Assembly (NCBI RefSeq): GCF_030161475.1
Contig: NZ_BSUG01000076.1
Span: forward strand, 54,060 to 118,059
Reading direction: 5' to 3'
Origin: Tetragenococcus halophilus subsp. flandriensis
GTDB taxonomy: Bacteria > Bacillota > Bacilli > Lactobacillales > Enterococcaceae
DNA: 64,000 nucleotides
A program made the position numbers and the translations under genes. This document shows, piece by piece, positions 53,271 to 63,400 of the stretch. Under the pieces are notes generated by a model. The model worked only from the letters and a program-made list of their open reading frames with translations, was not told where the DNA came from and searched no databases. Position 1 is the first letter of the stretch, and every line of letters starts with the position of its first letter.

Positions 53271-54482
53271 TTATTCCTTATTATAAATATCTAAAGCTGC
53301 TTTTATCGCTTCGCCTTTATTTATATTCGCACCATAATAGCTCAAAGCTCCTTCTAAGCTGGCTAAAACATGTAAAACATTTTCGTGACGACTACTATAT
53401 CCCATATTCCCAATACGCCAAATCTTGCCTTTTAAGTCCCCAAAAGAAGAAGCAATTTCTACTCCAAATTGATTTAATAACAGCTCTCGTACTTTCTCTC
53501 CATCAATATCAGCAGGAATTTTCACTGGTGTTACGGTTGGCATCTTACTAGTAGGCTCGCCATATATTTCCAATCCCATGGCATAAATGCCGGCAACAAG
53601 CGCACGATTGTTTTTGTCATGGCGTACATATACATTATTTAAACCTTCGTTTAAGATTACACGCAAACCTTCGTGTAAAGCGTAAACCATACTAGTAGCT
53701 TCAGTATGATGGTTAATCCGTTCTTTCCCCCAATAACGTTGCAGCTGGCTTAAATCCAAATAATTACTAACAATTGGATCATCGCTACGCTCATCATCTC
53801 CTAAACCCAGTTCTTTTTGATAACGTGCATCTAACACGTCTTTTACTCGTTGATTATAAGTAATAAGTGCCATACCAGAAGGAACACTCACACATTTCTG
53901 GGTACCAGCAACAGCCACATCAATCCCCCAGTCATCTACTTTGATCGGCACGCCACCATAAGTAGCGACCATATCTACCATTAAAAAGATATGATTCCTT
54001 TGACAGTATGCGCCTATTTTATCCAAAGCTTGCATTTGACCATTGGCCGTTTCGCCGTGGATCATAGCGACAATTTTAGGCTGGAAATCTTTAATCGATT
54101 CAATAATATCGTTTTGATCAAAAGTAGATTCCCAATCTTTTTCTAAAAACTTCACTTCTGCTTGTGCTCGCTCACAAATCTCTCCTAATAAATAAGCAAA
54201 ACGTCCAAAAGCGGGAATCAAAACTTTATCACCTGGATCGATTAAAGCAATCAAAGCTGCCTCTAAAGCTGAACGAGAAGTCCCATCCACTGCAAAAGCT
54301 TGCTCATTTTTAGTTCCAAAAGGTTTTTTGATCATTTCTTTGACTTCATCCATAATCTCTAAAAAATTAGGATCAAACTGTCCTAAAATGGAGCTTCCCA
54401 TTGCTTTTAGGACATTAGGATGCGCTTCGACTGGTCCTGGTGTCATTAACGTTCTACTGGGTACATTCAATTCTTTCGGCAT
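53271..54482 (-). CDS. pucG: (S)-ureidoglycine-glyoxylate aminotransferase (PucG-like)
   Basis: Class V PLP aminotransferase of 403 residues. The PLP Lys is in AGTQKCVSVPSGMALI, with MTPGPVEAHPNVLKAM and MVDMVATYGGVPIKVD as further landmarks. Family members are alanine-, serine- or ureidoglycine-glyoxylate transaminases; the location next to allD and allC favours ureidoglycine with glyoxylate, giving oxalurate and glycine. GGAGAG precedes the ATG. It lies about 47 bp downstream of allD. Confidence 0.85.
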   Translation of the reverse strand: MPKELNVPSRTLMTPGPVEAHPNVLKAMGSSILGQFDPNFLEIMDEVKEMIKKPFGTKNEQAFAVDGTSRSALEAALIALIDPGDKVLIPAFGRFAYLLGEICERAQAEVKFLEKDWESTFDQNDIIESIKDFQPKIVAMIHGETANGQMQALDKIGAYCQRNHIFLMVDMVATYGGVPIKVDDWGIDVAVAGTQKCVSVPSGMALITYNQRVKDVLDARYQKELGLGDDERSDDPIVSNYLDLSQLQRYWGKERINHHTEATSMVYALHEGLRVILNEGLNNVYVRHDKNNRALVAGIYAMGLEIYGEPTSKMPTVTPVKIPADIDGEKVRELLLNQFGVEIASSFGDLKGKIWRIGNMGYSSRHENVLHVLASLEGALSYYGANINKGEAIKAALDIYNKE

Positions 54483-54529
54483 AAAAGATCTCTCCTAAAT
54501 ATAAAAGCTTCTTTTTTGATTTTTTCCTA

Positions 54530-55597
54530 CTATTCAGATTCAGCAAAAGCATTCATTCCGCCATATTTGTCAAAATGAACCGTATCACTTATCAAATACT
54601 CATAAATATTTTTTTCGATAGGGATACCGTTTTTCATATATTCCACATATTTCTTTTGACTACGTTCGCTTGGAATGCTAACTTGGTCAAAACCCTCTGC
54701 TGGCTGGATTCCGTGTAATTCATCAACCATCGTTTCTACGTTTTGTTTAAATGAATTTAAATCGGTAAATCTTGTCGGATCAATCAAAATATATAAATGC
54801 CCTAAGTCTCTTCCTTTACTTAAATCGTCATACATAGAAGAAACATGTTTACCAAAAGGCACACCTAACATCATACCAGAAAGAATATCAACCATCATCA
54901 TTAAACCGTATCCTTTTGGTCCGGCAATTGGAAGTAATCCACTTACTTTGTAAGGATCTGTCGTCGGATTTCCTTGGTCATCCACTGCCCAAGTATCTGG
55001 GATATTACGGTTTTTCGAACGAGCATCCAAGATTTTCCCCCACGCTTGTACAGTTGTCGCCATATCGAAAACTACAGGCACGTCTTCTTTCCTGGGAAAA
55101 GCAAAGCCAATTGGATTTGTTCCAAAATAATTCCCTGAGCCTCCAAAGGGCACAACCATAGGATCTGACTGACACATAGATAAAGCAATTAAATTTTCTT
55201 CTGCTGCTTTTTGTACATAATAAGCCATTGTCCCTGTATGGCTTACTTTTCTGACACCTACTACTGCTATACCGGACTCTTTACATAGTTCAATAGCATG
55301 GTTTAGCCCTTCTAAAGCAACATAGTGTCCCATGCCGTTATCCCCTTGTACTATACCAGAGCTAGGACCCGTTTTTTCAAAAGTAATATTTGGATCTGTA
55401 TTAATTCCACCTTTAGCAATTCTTTCTGCGTAATAGTCTACTCGTACAGCTCCATGCGAATGAATTCCTTTTGCATCAGCATAAACTAAATGGTTAGCCA
55501 CAATATCTGCTTGATCTTTTTTTAATCCTGCTTTAACGAATTTACCGGCCATCAATTGATGTAGTTCTTTAGCTTGAACGATCACTGTCTCTTCCAT
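54530..55597 (-). CDS. allD: Ureidoglycolate dehydrogenase
   Basis: NAD(P)-dependent dehydrogenase of the malate/L-lactate dehydrogenase 2 family, 355 residues. Landmarks are KGIHSHGAVRVDYYAERI, VVGVRKVSHTGTMAYYVQKA with a catalytic His, and FGTNPIGFAFPRKEDVPVVF. AllD oxidises (S)-ureidoglycolate to oxalurate. Without context malate/lactate dehydrogenase would be possible, but allC and pucG flank it. GAAGGGAAG precedes the ATG. Confidence 0.87.
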   Translation of the reverse strand: MEETVIVQAKELHQLMAGKFVKAGLKKDQADIVANHLVYADAKGIHSHGAVRVDYYAERIAKGGINTDPNITFEKTGPSSGIVQGDNGMGHYVALEGLNHAIELCKESGIAVVGVRKVSHTGTMAYYVQKAAEENLIALSMCQSDPMVVPFGGSGNYFGTNPIGFAFPRKEDVPVVFDMATTVQAWGKILDARSKNRNIPDTWAVDDQGNPTTDPYKVSGLLPIAGPKGYGLMMMVDILSGMMLGVPFGKHVSSMYDDLSKGRDLGHLYILIDPTRFTDLNSFKQNVETMVDELHGIQPAEGFDQVSIPSERSQKKYVEYMKNGIPIEKNIYEYLISDTVHFDKYGGMNAFAESE

Positions 55598-55654
55598 TTA
55601 TTATCTTCCCTTCTTGTTTCTATTTTTATAACTCACATTCTATGCAAAACTTCT

Positions 55655-56884
55655 TTATTCTTTATAAGCTAAATTAAATAAAGTTCTTGCTAAAACTTTT
55701 ACTCCAACTACTAAATCATCCAAATCAGTATTTTCAGCCGGGCTATGACTAATACCACCAATACTTGGTACAAAAAGCATTGCTGTTGGGTAAAATGGTG
55801 CAATTACTTGTGAGTCATGGCCTGCGCCACTATGCATCACTTTATAACTTACTTCTTCTTCTTCAGCTGCATCTTTAATTTTTGATACTACTAATTCATC
55901 CATTGGGGTAGGAGCTTCGTCCATCCATAAGTCAATATCAGCTTCTAAGCCAAGTTCTTTAACCACACGGTTTACTTCTTCTTCAAATTCAGTTCCAAAA
56001 GCTTTCAAAGCTTCACTATCTGTATGGCGACAATCTAAGGTAAATGAAACTTCACCAGCTACCACATTTACAGTATTTGGTTTAGGCTCCACTTTACCAA
56101 AGGTAGCGACTAATGGATCACCAATTTCATAAGCCCGATCAATCATTTTAGAACTAATTTTAGAAAAACCATATACAGCATCTTTACGATAATTCATTGG
56201 AGTTGTTCCAGCATGGTTTGCTTCCCCTTTTAAGGTTATTGTATATCTACGTTGCCCAGCTATACTATTAACAACACCAATTTGTAAATTTTCATTTTCT
56301 AAGACACTGCCTTGTTCAATATGGATTTCAACAAAGGAACGGATATCCTTACGTAATGGTTCATTTTCATCACGAAAATCAAATCCATGACGACGCATTT
56401 CATCAACAAATTTTATTTCTTCAGAATCTGCAATATCCTCTACATCACTACGTTGCGCTAATTGAACAAAGTTTTTACTTCCCCAAAATGCTGTTGGGAA
56501 ACGACTCCCTTCTTCTTCTGCCATAGAAATAACTTCTAGAGAACGAAGCGGTTTACCATATTTTTCTAATAAGTAACGAACTGCTAGATAGGAGGAGATT
56601 ACTCCATATTGACCATCAAGCGTTCCTCCGTTTACAACAGTGTCAATATGAGAGCCTGTCATAATTGTTTCTTCTGGATATTTAGCTCCTGTAACACTAC
56701 CAAACAGGTTTCCTACTTCATCATAGCTAGTAGTTAAGCCATCTTGTTCTAGTTGTTTTTGTACATATTTTTGCGCTTCTAACCAAGAGTCTGAGTATAG
56801 TAAACGAGTTAGGCCGCCTGTCGGATCATTTCCAATATTAGATAAGGCATTTATATTTTCTTCCAAAACTTTTTTTAATTCCAT
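55655..56884 (-). CDS. allC: Allantoate amidohydrolase
   Basis: M20-family dinuclear metalloenzyme of 409 residues that releases CO2 and ammonia from allantoate. Metal and active-site residues are in GSHIDTVVNGGTLDGQYGV, SMAEEEGSRFPTAFWGSKN, EIHIEQGSVLE and GAGHDSQVIAPF, with NHAGTTPMNYRKDA in the dimer domain. ATG 56884 has AAGGGA 8 bp upstream; the longer frame upstream has no ribosome site. N-carbamoyl amino acid hydrolase is the main alternative. It heads the unit allC-allD-pucG. Confidence 0.88.
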   Translation of the reverse strand: MELKKVLEENINALSNIGNDPTGGLTRLLYSDSWLEAQKYVQKQLEQDGLTTSYDEVGNLFGSVTGAKYPEETIMTGSHIDTVVNGGTLDGQYGVISSYLAVRYLLEKYGKPLRSLEVISMAEEEGSRFPTAFWGSKNFVQLAQRSDVEDIADSEEIKFVDEMRRHGFDFRDENEPLRKDIRSFVEIHIEQGSVLENENLQIGVVNSIAGQRRYTITLKGEANHAGTTPMNYRKDAVYGFSKISSKMIDRAYEIGDPLVATFGKVEPKPNTVNVVAGEVSFTLDCRHTDSEALKAFGTEFEEEVNRVVKELGLEADIDLWMDEAPTPMDELVVSKIKDAAEEEEVSYKVMHSGAGHDSQVIAPFYPTAMLFVPSIGGISHSPAENTDLDDLVVGVKVLARTLFNLAYKE

Positions 56885-57044
56885 ATTCCATGTCCCTTTC
56901 AAAAATGACTTGCTACTTAACTTCAAAACTTTCTTTACTTTCATTTTAGTAACAATATTAAAATTTTTTGCTACAGTATTTACTGTAGCACAGCTGAAAT
57001 AGTATGAAAGCAAACTTTTTAAATTATGCTAAAAATCAATCAAA

Positions 57045-57085
57045 CAAAAAAGTTAGGCAGGCAAAAATCACCTGTCTAACTTTTT
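57045..57085. terminator. Terminator upstream of allC (end of the allFG-allH-MFS-carbamate kinase unit)
   Basis: AAAAAGTTAGGCAGG and CCTGTCTAACTTTTT pair with one wobble; T runs flank both sides. The rest of 57086-57412 holds only a weak TTGTGTT/AACACAA hairpin near 57147-57174. Confidence 0.75.
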
Positions 57086-57412
57086 AGCTTTGTTTATTTT
57101 AGCTATTAAAAGCCCTCGACGATAACTGTAAGGGTAATAAGTTACATTGTGTTTATTTTTTTCAAATAACACAACACTTTTAATTAGCATTTCCATTTGT
57201 AAAATGATAAGAAGACAAACGGCAAGCAAAGCCACTTGGTTACGGTTAATTTCCGAAAAAATAGATACCGCAACTATTACTAGATAGATAATTTTTGCAT
57301 ATCAAAGTCAATTTTATCTGTCATTTGTTTCAAAAGTTCAAAATGAAATTCTCAAATAATGTGGCTAATATCACTACTTACTACAGATATAGATTTCATT
57401 TATCTGGAAAAA

Positions 57413-58348
57413 CTAATCGTTAACAATGATCGTACCCTTATCTTCAAAAATATGTGGAAGATTTTCAATTGAAGTAATGATCGCTTTTCGATCGTCATGT
57501 CCTTTAACAAATTTCAAAGCTGCTTGTACTTTTGGCAACATGCTTCCTGCCGCAAACTGTTCTTCAGCAATATAATTTTCAGCTTCAGAAACAGTGATTG
57601 TTTCCAAGGCTTTTTGATCAGGTTGATTGAAGTTCACATAGATATTGTCTACTCCAGTTAAGATGATTAAACGTTGCGCACCAACTTCTTCAGCAATAAC
57701 GCTTGCTGAGAAATCTTTATCATTTACTGCTTCAACACCTTCAAATTGACCATCTTTTTCAACAACCGGCACGCCGCCGCCACCTGAGCAGATCGCTACA
57801 GTGTTAGCTGCAATCAAAGCGTTTACTGCGTCTTTTTCTACCATTTCCTTAGGCATCGGCGAAGCAACTACTTTACGATAACCTCTTCCTGCATCTTCTT
57901 TAAAAACTGCGTCGTCTTTTTGTGCTTCTTCATCTGCTTCTTCTTTTGTTAAAAAAGGGCCAATGGGTTTAGATGGATTTTTAAACGAAGGATCATCTAC
58001 ATCAACACGCATTTGTGTTACCAAGGAAACAACCGGTTGAGCCATTTTCAACTGATTAAATTCATTGATCAGTGCACTTTGTAACCAATAGCCAATACTT
58101 CCTTGAGTCATAGCAACACAAGTATCCAACTTCATAGCAGGATTTTTTTCACTCTCTGCTGCTTTTTGTTGTAATAATAAGTTTCCAACTTGTGGTCCAT
58201 TCCCATGACAGACCACCACTTTTTCTCCCTCATTAACAAACTTAGCAATATGAGTAGCGGCATTTCTTACTACCTCTTTTTGTCCTTCATCTGTAGGATC
58301 TGTTTCTAAAATCGCATTTCCACCAAGCGCAATCACATTTACACTCAC
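57413..58348 (-). CDS. allK: Carbamate kinase
   Basis: Makes ATP from carbamoyl phosphate and ADP, releasing ammonia and CO2. The 311-residue amino acid kinase has VNVIALGGNAIL, VVCHGNGPQVGNLLLQ, CSGGGGVPVVE and LTGVDNIYVNF. Start is GTG 58348, with GGAGG 9 bp upstream. An arginine deiminase origin (arcC) cannot be excluded from sequence, but linkage to allF-allG-allH makes catabolism of oxalurate-derived carbamoyl phosphate (AllK role) much more likely. Confidence 0.9.
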   Translation of the reverse strand: MSVNVIALGGNAILETDPTDEGQKEVVRNAATHIAKFVNEGEKVVVCHGNGPQVGNLLLQQKAAESEKNPAMKLDTCVAMTQGSIGYWLQSALINEFNQLKMAQPVVSLVTQMRVDVDDPSFKNPSKPIGPFLTKEEADEEAQKDDAVFKEDAGRGYRKVVASPMPKEMVEKDAVNALIAANTVAICSGGGGVPVVEKDGQFEGVEAVNDKDFSASVIAEEVGAQRLIILTGVDNIYVNFNQPDQKALETITVSEAENYIAEEQFAAGSMLPKVQAALKFVKGHDDRKAIITSIENLPHIFEDKGTIIVND

Positions 58349-58366
58349 GATAAAATTCCTCCTCTA

Positions 58367-59608
58367 TTAACCATTAACTGGTTTGTCTTTAGCCATTGCT
58401 GAGAATATAACCAGCCCAACAACCAGTAGTACGCTAGCTAGATAAAAGCCGATTTGCATAGAACCTAGACTATCTGATAAAGCACCTGTAATATATGGAG
58501 CCAAAATTGATCCAGACATTCCAATAAAGTTATAGGCACTCAAAGATGTACCTAACGCTCCTCTTGGCGCATTTTTCGTTACAAAAGTAATCAAAATTGG
58601 ATCTAAAGCTAATTTTCCTGTCAAACCATAAATAACTAATACAGTAAGTAAAAGTGGACGATTTGTTACAAAAGCTATCGCAAAGACAGATAACAACGCA
58701 ATAGGTACCAATGTATAAACTAAAGGTTTTGCTTTTCCAATTTTGTCATTCACACGAGCAAAAATTAATGCACCTGGGATAGAAGCCCATGGAACTAATG
58801 AAGAAATAAAACCAACGCTTGAACCAGCAAAGCCACGTTCTGAGATTAAAAATTCAGGCAACCAAGTAATAATAACAAAGTTAGCATAGATACTAACAAA
58901 ACATAAAATAAAGGCTGCTAACAAATTACGATTTTTAAAGATTTGACCTAATGAAACTTTACTTTGTGGTTCATTACTTGCTTCTTCTGCTTTATCCGCA
59001 TCTTCAGGACGGATCACTTTTTCTTTTAGCATTACATAAAAGATAATCCCTATAATTACTGTTGGAATTGCCATGACAGTAAATGGTAAACTCCAATGTT
59101 CACCGTTATCCAATACCAATTTACTAGAAAGTAGATAACCACCAGAAGTACCAAAAGCCATCCCACTATTGATAATGGCATTTCCTAAAGTTCGTTTTGA
59201 ATCAGGTATTGCTTCTGTTGATAACGCATATTGCGGCCCATAATACGCCCCTTGGCTGACCCCAGCCAATGCACGAAATACCAAAAACATAACAAAAGTA
59301 GTTGCGATACCACTGAAATAAGTCATTGCCGCTAAAGCAATAAAACCAACCGCAATTACTATTTTTCTTCCTATTTTATCACCAATCATCCCAGAAGGTA
59401 TCTGTAAGATTGCATAGGTCAGAAAGAACACACTATTTGCTAACCCTAATTGAGTGTTGCTTAAACCAAATTCTTCACCAACAACGCCCATAATCGGATT
59501 AAAAATGGTACGAGTTGCATAAATCAAAATCCAACCGATAAAAAAGAGTAAGACGACTTTCATCCAATAATTCTTACTTACTTTTACTCCTTTTGCTGTG
59601 TCGTTCAT
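58367..59608 (-). CDS. MFS transporter of the ureide cluster
   Basis: A 413-residue, 12-segment MFS carrier with PSGMIGDKIGRKIVIAVGFI after segment 2 and RALAGVSQGAYYGPQYALST in segment 4. Its place between allH and carbamate kinase suggests import of allantoate or a related ureide such as ureidoglycolate or oxalurate, or export of oxamate. The typical NCS1 allantoin permease and allantoinase are not in this window, so the entry compound is probably already ring-opened. AAGAAGG precedes the ATG. Confidence 0.82.
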   Translation of the reverse strand: MNDTAKGVKVSKNYWMKVVLLFFIGWILIYATRTIFNPIMGVVGEEFGLSNTQLGLANSVFFLTYAILQIPSGMIGDKIGRKIVIAVGFIALAAMTYFSGIATTFVMFLVFRALAGVSQGAYYGPQYALSTEAIPDSKRTLGNAIINSGMAFGTSGGYLLSSKLVLDNGEHWSLPFTVMAIPTVIIGIIFYVMLKEKVIRPEDADKAEEASNEPQSKVSLGQIFKNRNLLAAFILCFVSIYANFVIITWLPEFLISERGFAGSSVGFISSLVPWASIPGALIFARVNDKIGKAKPLVYTLVPIALLSVFAIAFVTNRPLLLTVLVIYGLTGKLALDPILITFVTKNAPRGALGTSLSAYNFIGMSGSILAPYITGALSDSLGSMQIGFYLASVLLVVGLVIFSAMAKDKPVNG

Positions 59609-59627
59609 TGTTAACCTTCTTTCTTTT

Positions 59628-60449
59628 TTATTTCTGCACTCCTAACAATAATCCCATACTTAAATCTTTGCCTGAAGTATGTCCGATCATCATCACTCGA
59701 CGAACATCTTTTTTTATGGTTTCTCTATCTTTTTTCTCTTGCAAATCTTTATATAAATCATAAACCAAAGAGTTCACATGTCCTTGCATAGAAGCAATGA
59801 CGTATTCTTTACTTACATCTGTTGTTGACAAGTTAGATTTAGCGAGCACTGAGGACAGCTCCTCAGCTCGTAAATCTTTTTGTAGTTTCAAAATGGACAA
59901 ATAAGCGACCAATATGTCGTCCCCGCTAGGAGTTAGCCCTTTTCCGCGGCCAATCATAAACTTAGCAATTTCTTCATAATCTGAAGTCTTCAGTTCATCT
60001 TCAGAAGCAAAAGCCATCGTGTGTAAGATAGCTTTTGTTTTTTCTGTCAGGTCTAATCCAATTTTTTCATCAAGATGCTCAGCACTTAAGACTTCTTTTA
60101 ATACTGTTAATTCTTCATCTGATATAATCATCTTTTTTACATCTAAATCAATAAGTTCTTCTTCTTTCCAAGACACCGACTGCACACCTTTTATGCTGTA
60201 TGCAGTCAATGCTTGTTTTTGAATCTTCACTTTATTTCCTTGCTGTATATAAGGCGATAGTTGGTTAAACATATCGTCTGGTAAGTAAAGACCAAAACTG
60301 GAAAGATATCCACTATAATTAGCGACATTAATTAAATGTCCACCAATTTGTAAATTAAATGAATGATCAAATACACTATGAACGGTTGCCATTTTACCTA
60401 ATTGATTGATCGGGTAAATCCATTGGCTAATAGTTACTTTGTTATTCAT
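59628..60449 (-). CDS. allH: AllH-like (DUF2877) subunit of oxamate carbamoyltransferase
   Basis: A 273-residue DUF2877 protein with the family motif GRGKGLTPSGDDILVAYL and LMIGHTSGKDLSMGLLLG near the end. Its Escherichia counterpart AllH (YlbF) is, with AllF and AllG, required for oxamate carbamoyltransferase. I choose ATG 60449: it overlaps the stop of the upstream allFG gene (ATGAATAA), so translation is probably coupled. An upstream in-frame start would lie inside allFG. Confidence 0.87.
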   Translation of the reverse strand: MNNKVTISQWIYPINQLGKMATVHSVFDHSFNLQIGGHLINVANYSGYLSSFGLYLPDDMFNQLSPYIQQGNKVKIQKQALTAYSIKGVQSVSWKEEELIDLDVKKMIISDEELTVLKEVLSAEHLDEKIGLDLTEKTKAILHTMAFASEDELKTSDYEEIAKFMIGRGKGLTPSGDDILVAYLSILKLQKDLRAEELSSVLAKSNLSTTDVSKEYVIASMQGHVNSLVYDLYKDLQEKKDRETIKKDVRRVMMIGHTSGKDLSMGLLLGVQK

Positions 60450-63400
60450 CAACGTCAATGCCAAGATCTTTAGCATACGCCTCTAACGCTTTTTCAAAAC
60501 AACCTAATGGCGCACGTACAGTTCCTGCACCAACTTGTCCTACACCAGATTCTTTGCTAGCAATACCAGTGTTAATTAACGGTGTAATGCCCGTTTCTAC
60601 AACTTTTCTAATATCAATGCCAAGACAAGTTCCTTTAAAGTCCCAAGTCGGAATGGTAAAGGTTGGATTATGAGAGATCGTGATTTTTTCCATTTCATTA
60701 GATACGTCTAATGCATCTTGGAAACCACCAGCACCCACAAACCGCGTAACGCCAGGAGCCGCAACCATAGCCATGCCTCCAACACCAACGGTTTCAGTAA
60801 TTGAACTATCTCCAAAATCAGGGTTTCCATCTTCTTCAGAAAATCCAGTGAAATATAAACCTTTAGGAGTGTTTACTGGAGCAATATGCCAATCATCTTT
60901 AGTTTGCGCGATTCGTACACCAAAGTCACGACCGTTACGTGTCATTGTTGTAACAACAGTACCTTTGGTATCTTTTCTAGCGCCGTCAACAATAGCTTTA
61001 CCAGTAGCCATCATAATATTTAAGAAGAATTGGTCCGTGTCAGCTAAGAATTGGACAACTTCTTGTTTTTCGTTTTCTGGAATATCCAAAGCCACGATCA
61101 ATGGTGCCATTTCTTTTAAGAAGTTCATTGAAGCAGCAATATTACGTTGGTGGAACTCATCGCCCATAGTAATCGAACGAGCGATTAATACACTTAAGTT
61201 TACGCCTTCTTTAGTTGTTTGCAATGCTTTAGCAAGCGTTGGGCCTAATGTATCTTGGATCCAGTGCAAACGGTCGATTACCTCTTGTGAATAAGCACCA
61301 AAACGTAAAACTTTGCCGATACCTTCATTAAGAATGCAATACGCTTGGTTATTCGTTAGACGATTTTCGATTACTGCTACTGGCATACTACCAGAAGTAA
61401 TACCACCCATTGGTCCTACAGCTTGTACATGGTGACATGGAATAAAACGAACTTCGCCACTTTCAAGTAGCTTAATTGCGTCTTCTTCATTATCTGCCCA
61501 GCCTTCATACAAAGCTGCACCAACGCAAGAACCTTGCATCGGACTGGTCATTTCGTCGTATTGGATAGGAGGTCCAGCATGAAGTAATGTTTTTTGTTCG
61601 TTAAACTCTGGAATTACCGTATTAGCTGTTACCACATCTACTAAGAATGGTTGTGCATTTTGAATTTTATCCGTTACTTTTTGATTTTCTTCTGCAATTT
61701 GGTCGTCATATTCTTCCAATGCATCGAGAATGCGAATCATTTTCTTATTCCCGTTTGCACGTGGACGCCAATTAAATTGAACAGATTTTCCACCAAAGTC
61801 AGAAATTGATTGATTAAAGCTTTGCAAACCAATATTAATGATGCTCGGTTTAGTATTTAGCAATTCGTCAATTTTTTGACTTACTTCAGGGATTTCTACT
61901 GTTTCTCCTTTATAAGGAACAACTTTTTTATCCTCTTCTGTTAAAGTAATACCTTTTAATTTCAAAGCTAAACGAACAGCTTTGTCATTGCTTTCTTCAA
62001 CAAAAACGCCTGCTTCTTTCAAGCGTCTAACAGAATCGTCGTAATCTTGTGGATCTTGTCTTGTACCACAAACAGTTGCCACAAAGTGCAATTGTCTTCC
62101 TGCTTCGTTAGCTGTTGCTTGGGCTTCTTTGATTGCAGGAATCAACGCCCCTGCCATATCTTCATGCGCACCATAGCCTAAAACTACATCTAACAAAATC
62201 ACACCAGTTTGTGGATCTTGCGCATATTCTCGAATTTTTTGAATACGTACTTCCGGATCGATCATAGGATGAGGACGACCTTGTGTATAAATATCATCAC
62301 CTAAGTCAATCACATCATAGCCCTTTGCTTTTAAGATGTAACCTTCTTCTTTTACTACACCGCCTAAATCTAATGCTTCAGAAATCAACATGCCTGCTTC
62401 ATTGGCTAAAGTACCGCCAGAATATAGACCTTTAACTACTTGGTCATCAGGCAAAATCTCTGTCTTCGGTTGTGCAATTTCTTCGCTATAATTTGCTTTA
62501 ATAGGTTCTTCATTAGCCAAATCTACCGCGATTTTCGCTGTTTCTTCTAAGGTATGTGCTAGATAAACATCACCTTCATGATTTTCTGGTTTTTCTCCAA
62601 GGAAAATCGCAACAACAGGCTTAGAAACACTTTGCAATAATTGTACAACTTTATCACGAACGGATTTTTCTGGTGGTTTAGAAATAATACAAATCACGTC
62701 TGTTGGTTCATGGTTTTCTAAAGCTACGATAGCATCCATCATAGTTGTAGCGCCCACTTTATCACTAAGGTCACGACCGCCTGTACCAATCGCATGAACA
62801 GCGCCACCGCCAAGACGATCGATAATAGTCGTTACTTCTTGGATTCCTGTACCAGAAGCGCCTACAATACCAATGTTTCCTGGTGAAACAACGTTAGTAA
62901 ATGCAATCGGGATACTAGAAATAATACCGGTACCACAATCAGGTCCCATCATCATTAACCCTTTTTCATGAGCTAAGTTTTTCAGACGAACTTCATCTTC
63001 TAGTGGAACGTTATCTGTAAATGAAAAGACATGCAGGTTATTTTTTAAAGCCTTTTCCATTTCCGGCGCTGCATATTCTCCTGGAATACTGAACAATGCA
63101 ACATTTGCATCTGGCAATTGTTCCATCGCTTCGTCCCAAGTAGTCGCAACGGCATTTTTACTTTCTCCGCTATCTTCAGAAGCTAAGTCATTTAAAAATT
63201 CGTCAATGGCCGGTAAAACTTCCTCGTCCATCACATCTTCTTTTTGACTATCAACAACGATCATCATATCATTGGGAGAAGCTTCTTTCGCTTCATCTGT
63301 CAACAAACCTGAATTTTGCAAAATATCTTTGTTGGCATCTGTCCCCATCATGATTTGACTCGAATTGACGTTATCAAAATCATTAATTTTATTTGTTAAT

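Noticed and set aside
57413-58348. Arginine deiminase pathway carbamate kinase (arcC)
   Set aside because: No arcA, arcB or arcD genes are nearby, while oxamate carbamoyltransferase genes are directly upstream.
60680-61294. Plus-strand reading frame of 204 codons inside allFG
   Set aside because: It is antisense to the well-conserved DUF1116 domain and has no ribosome site or recognisable domain.
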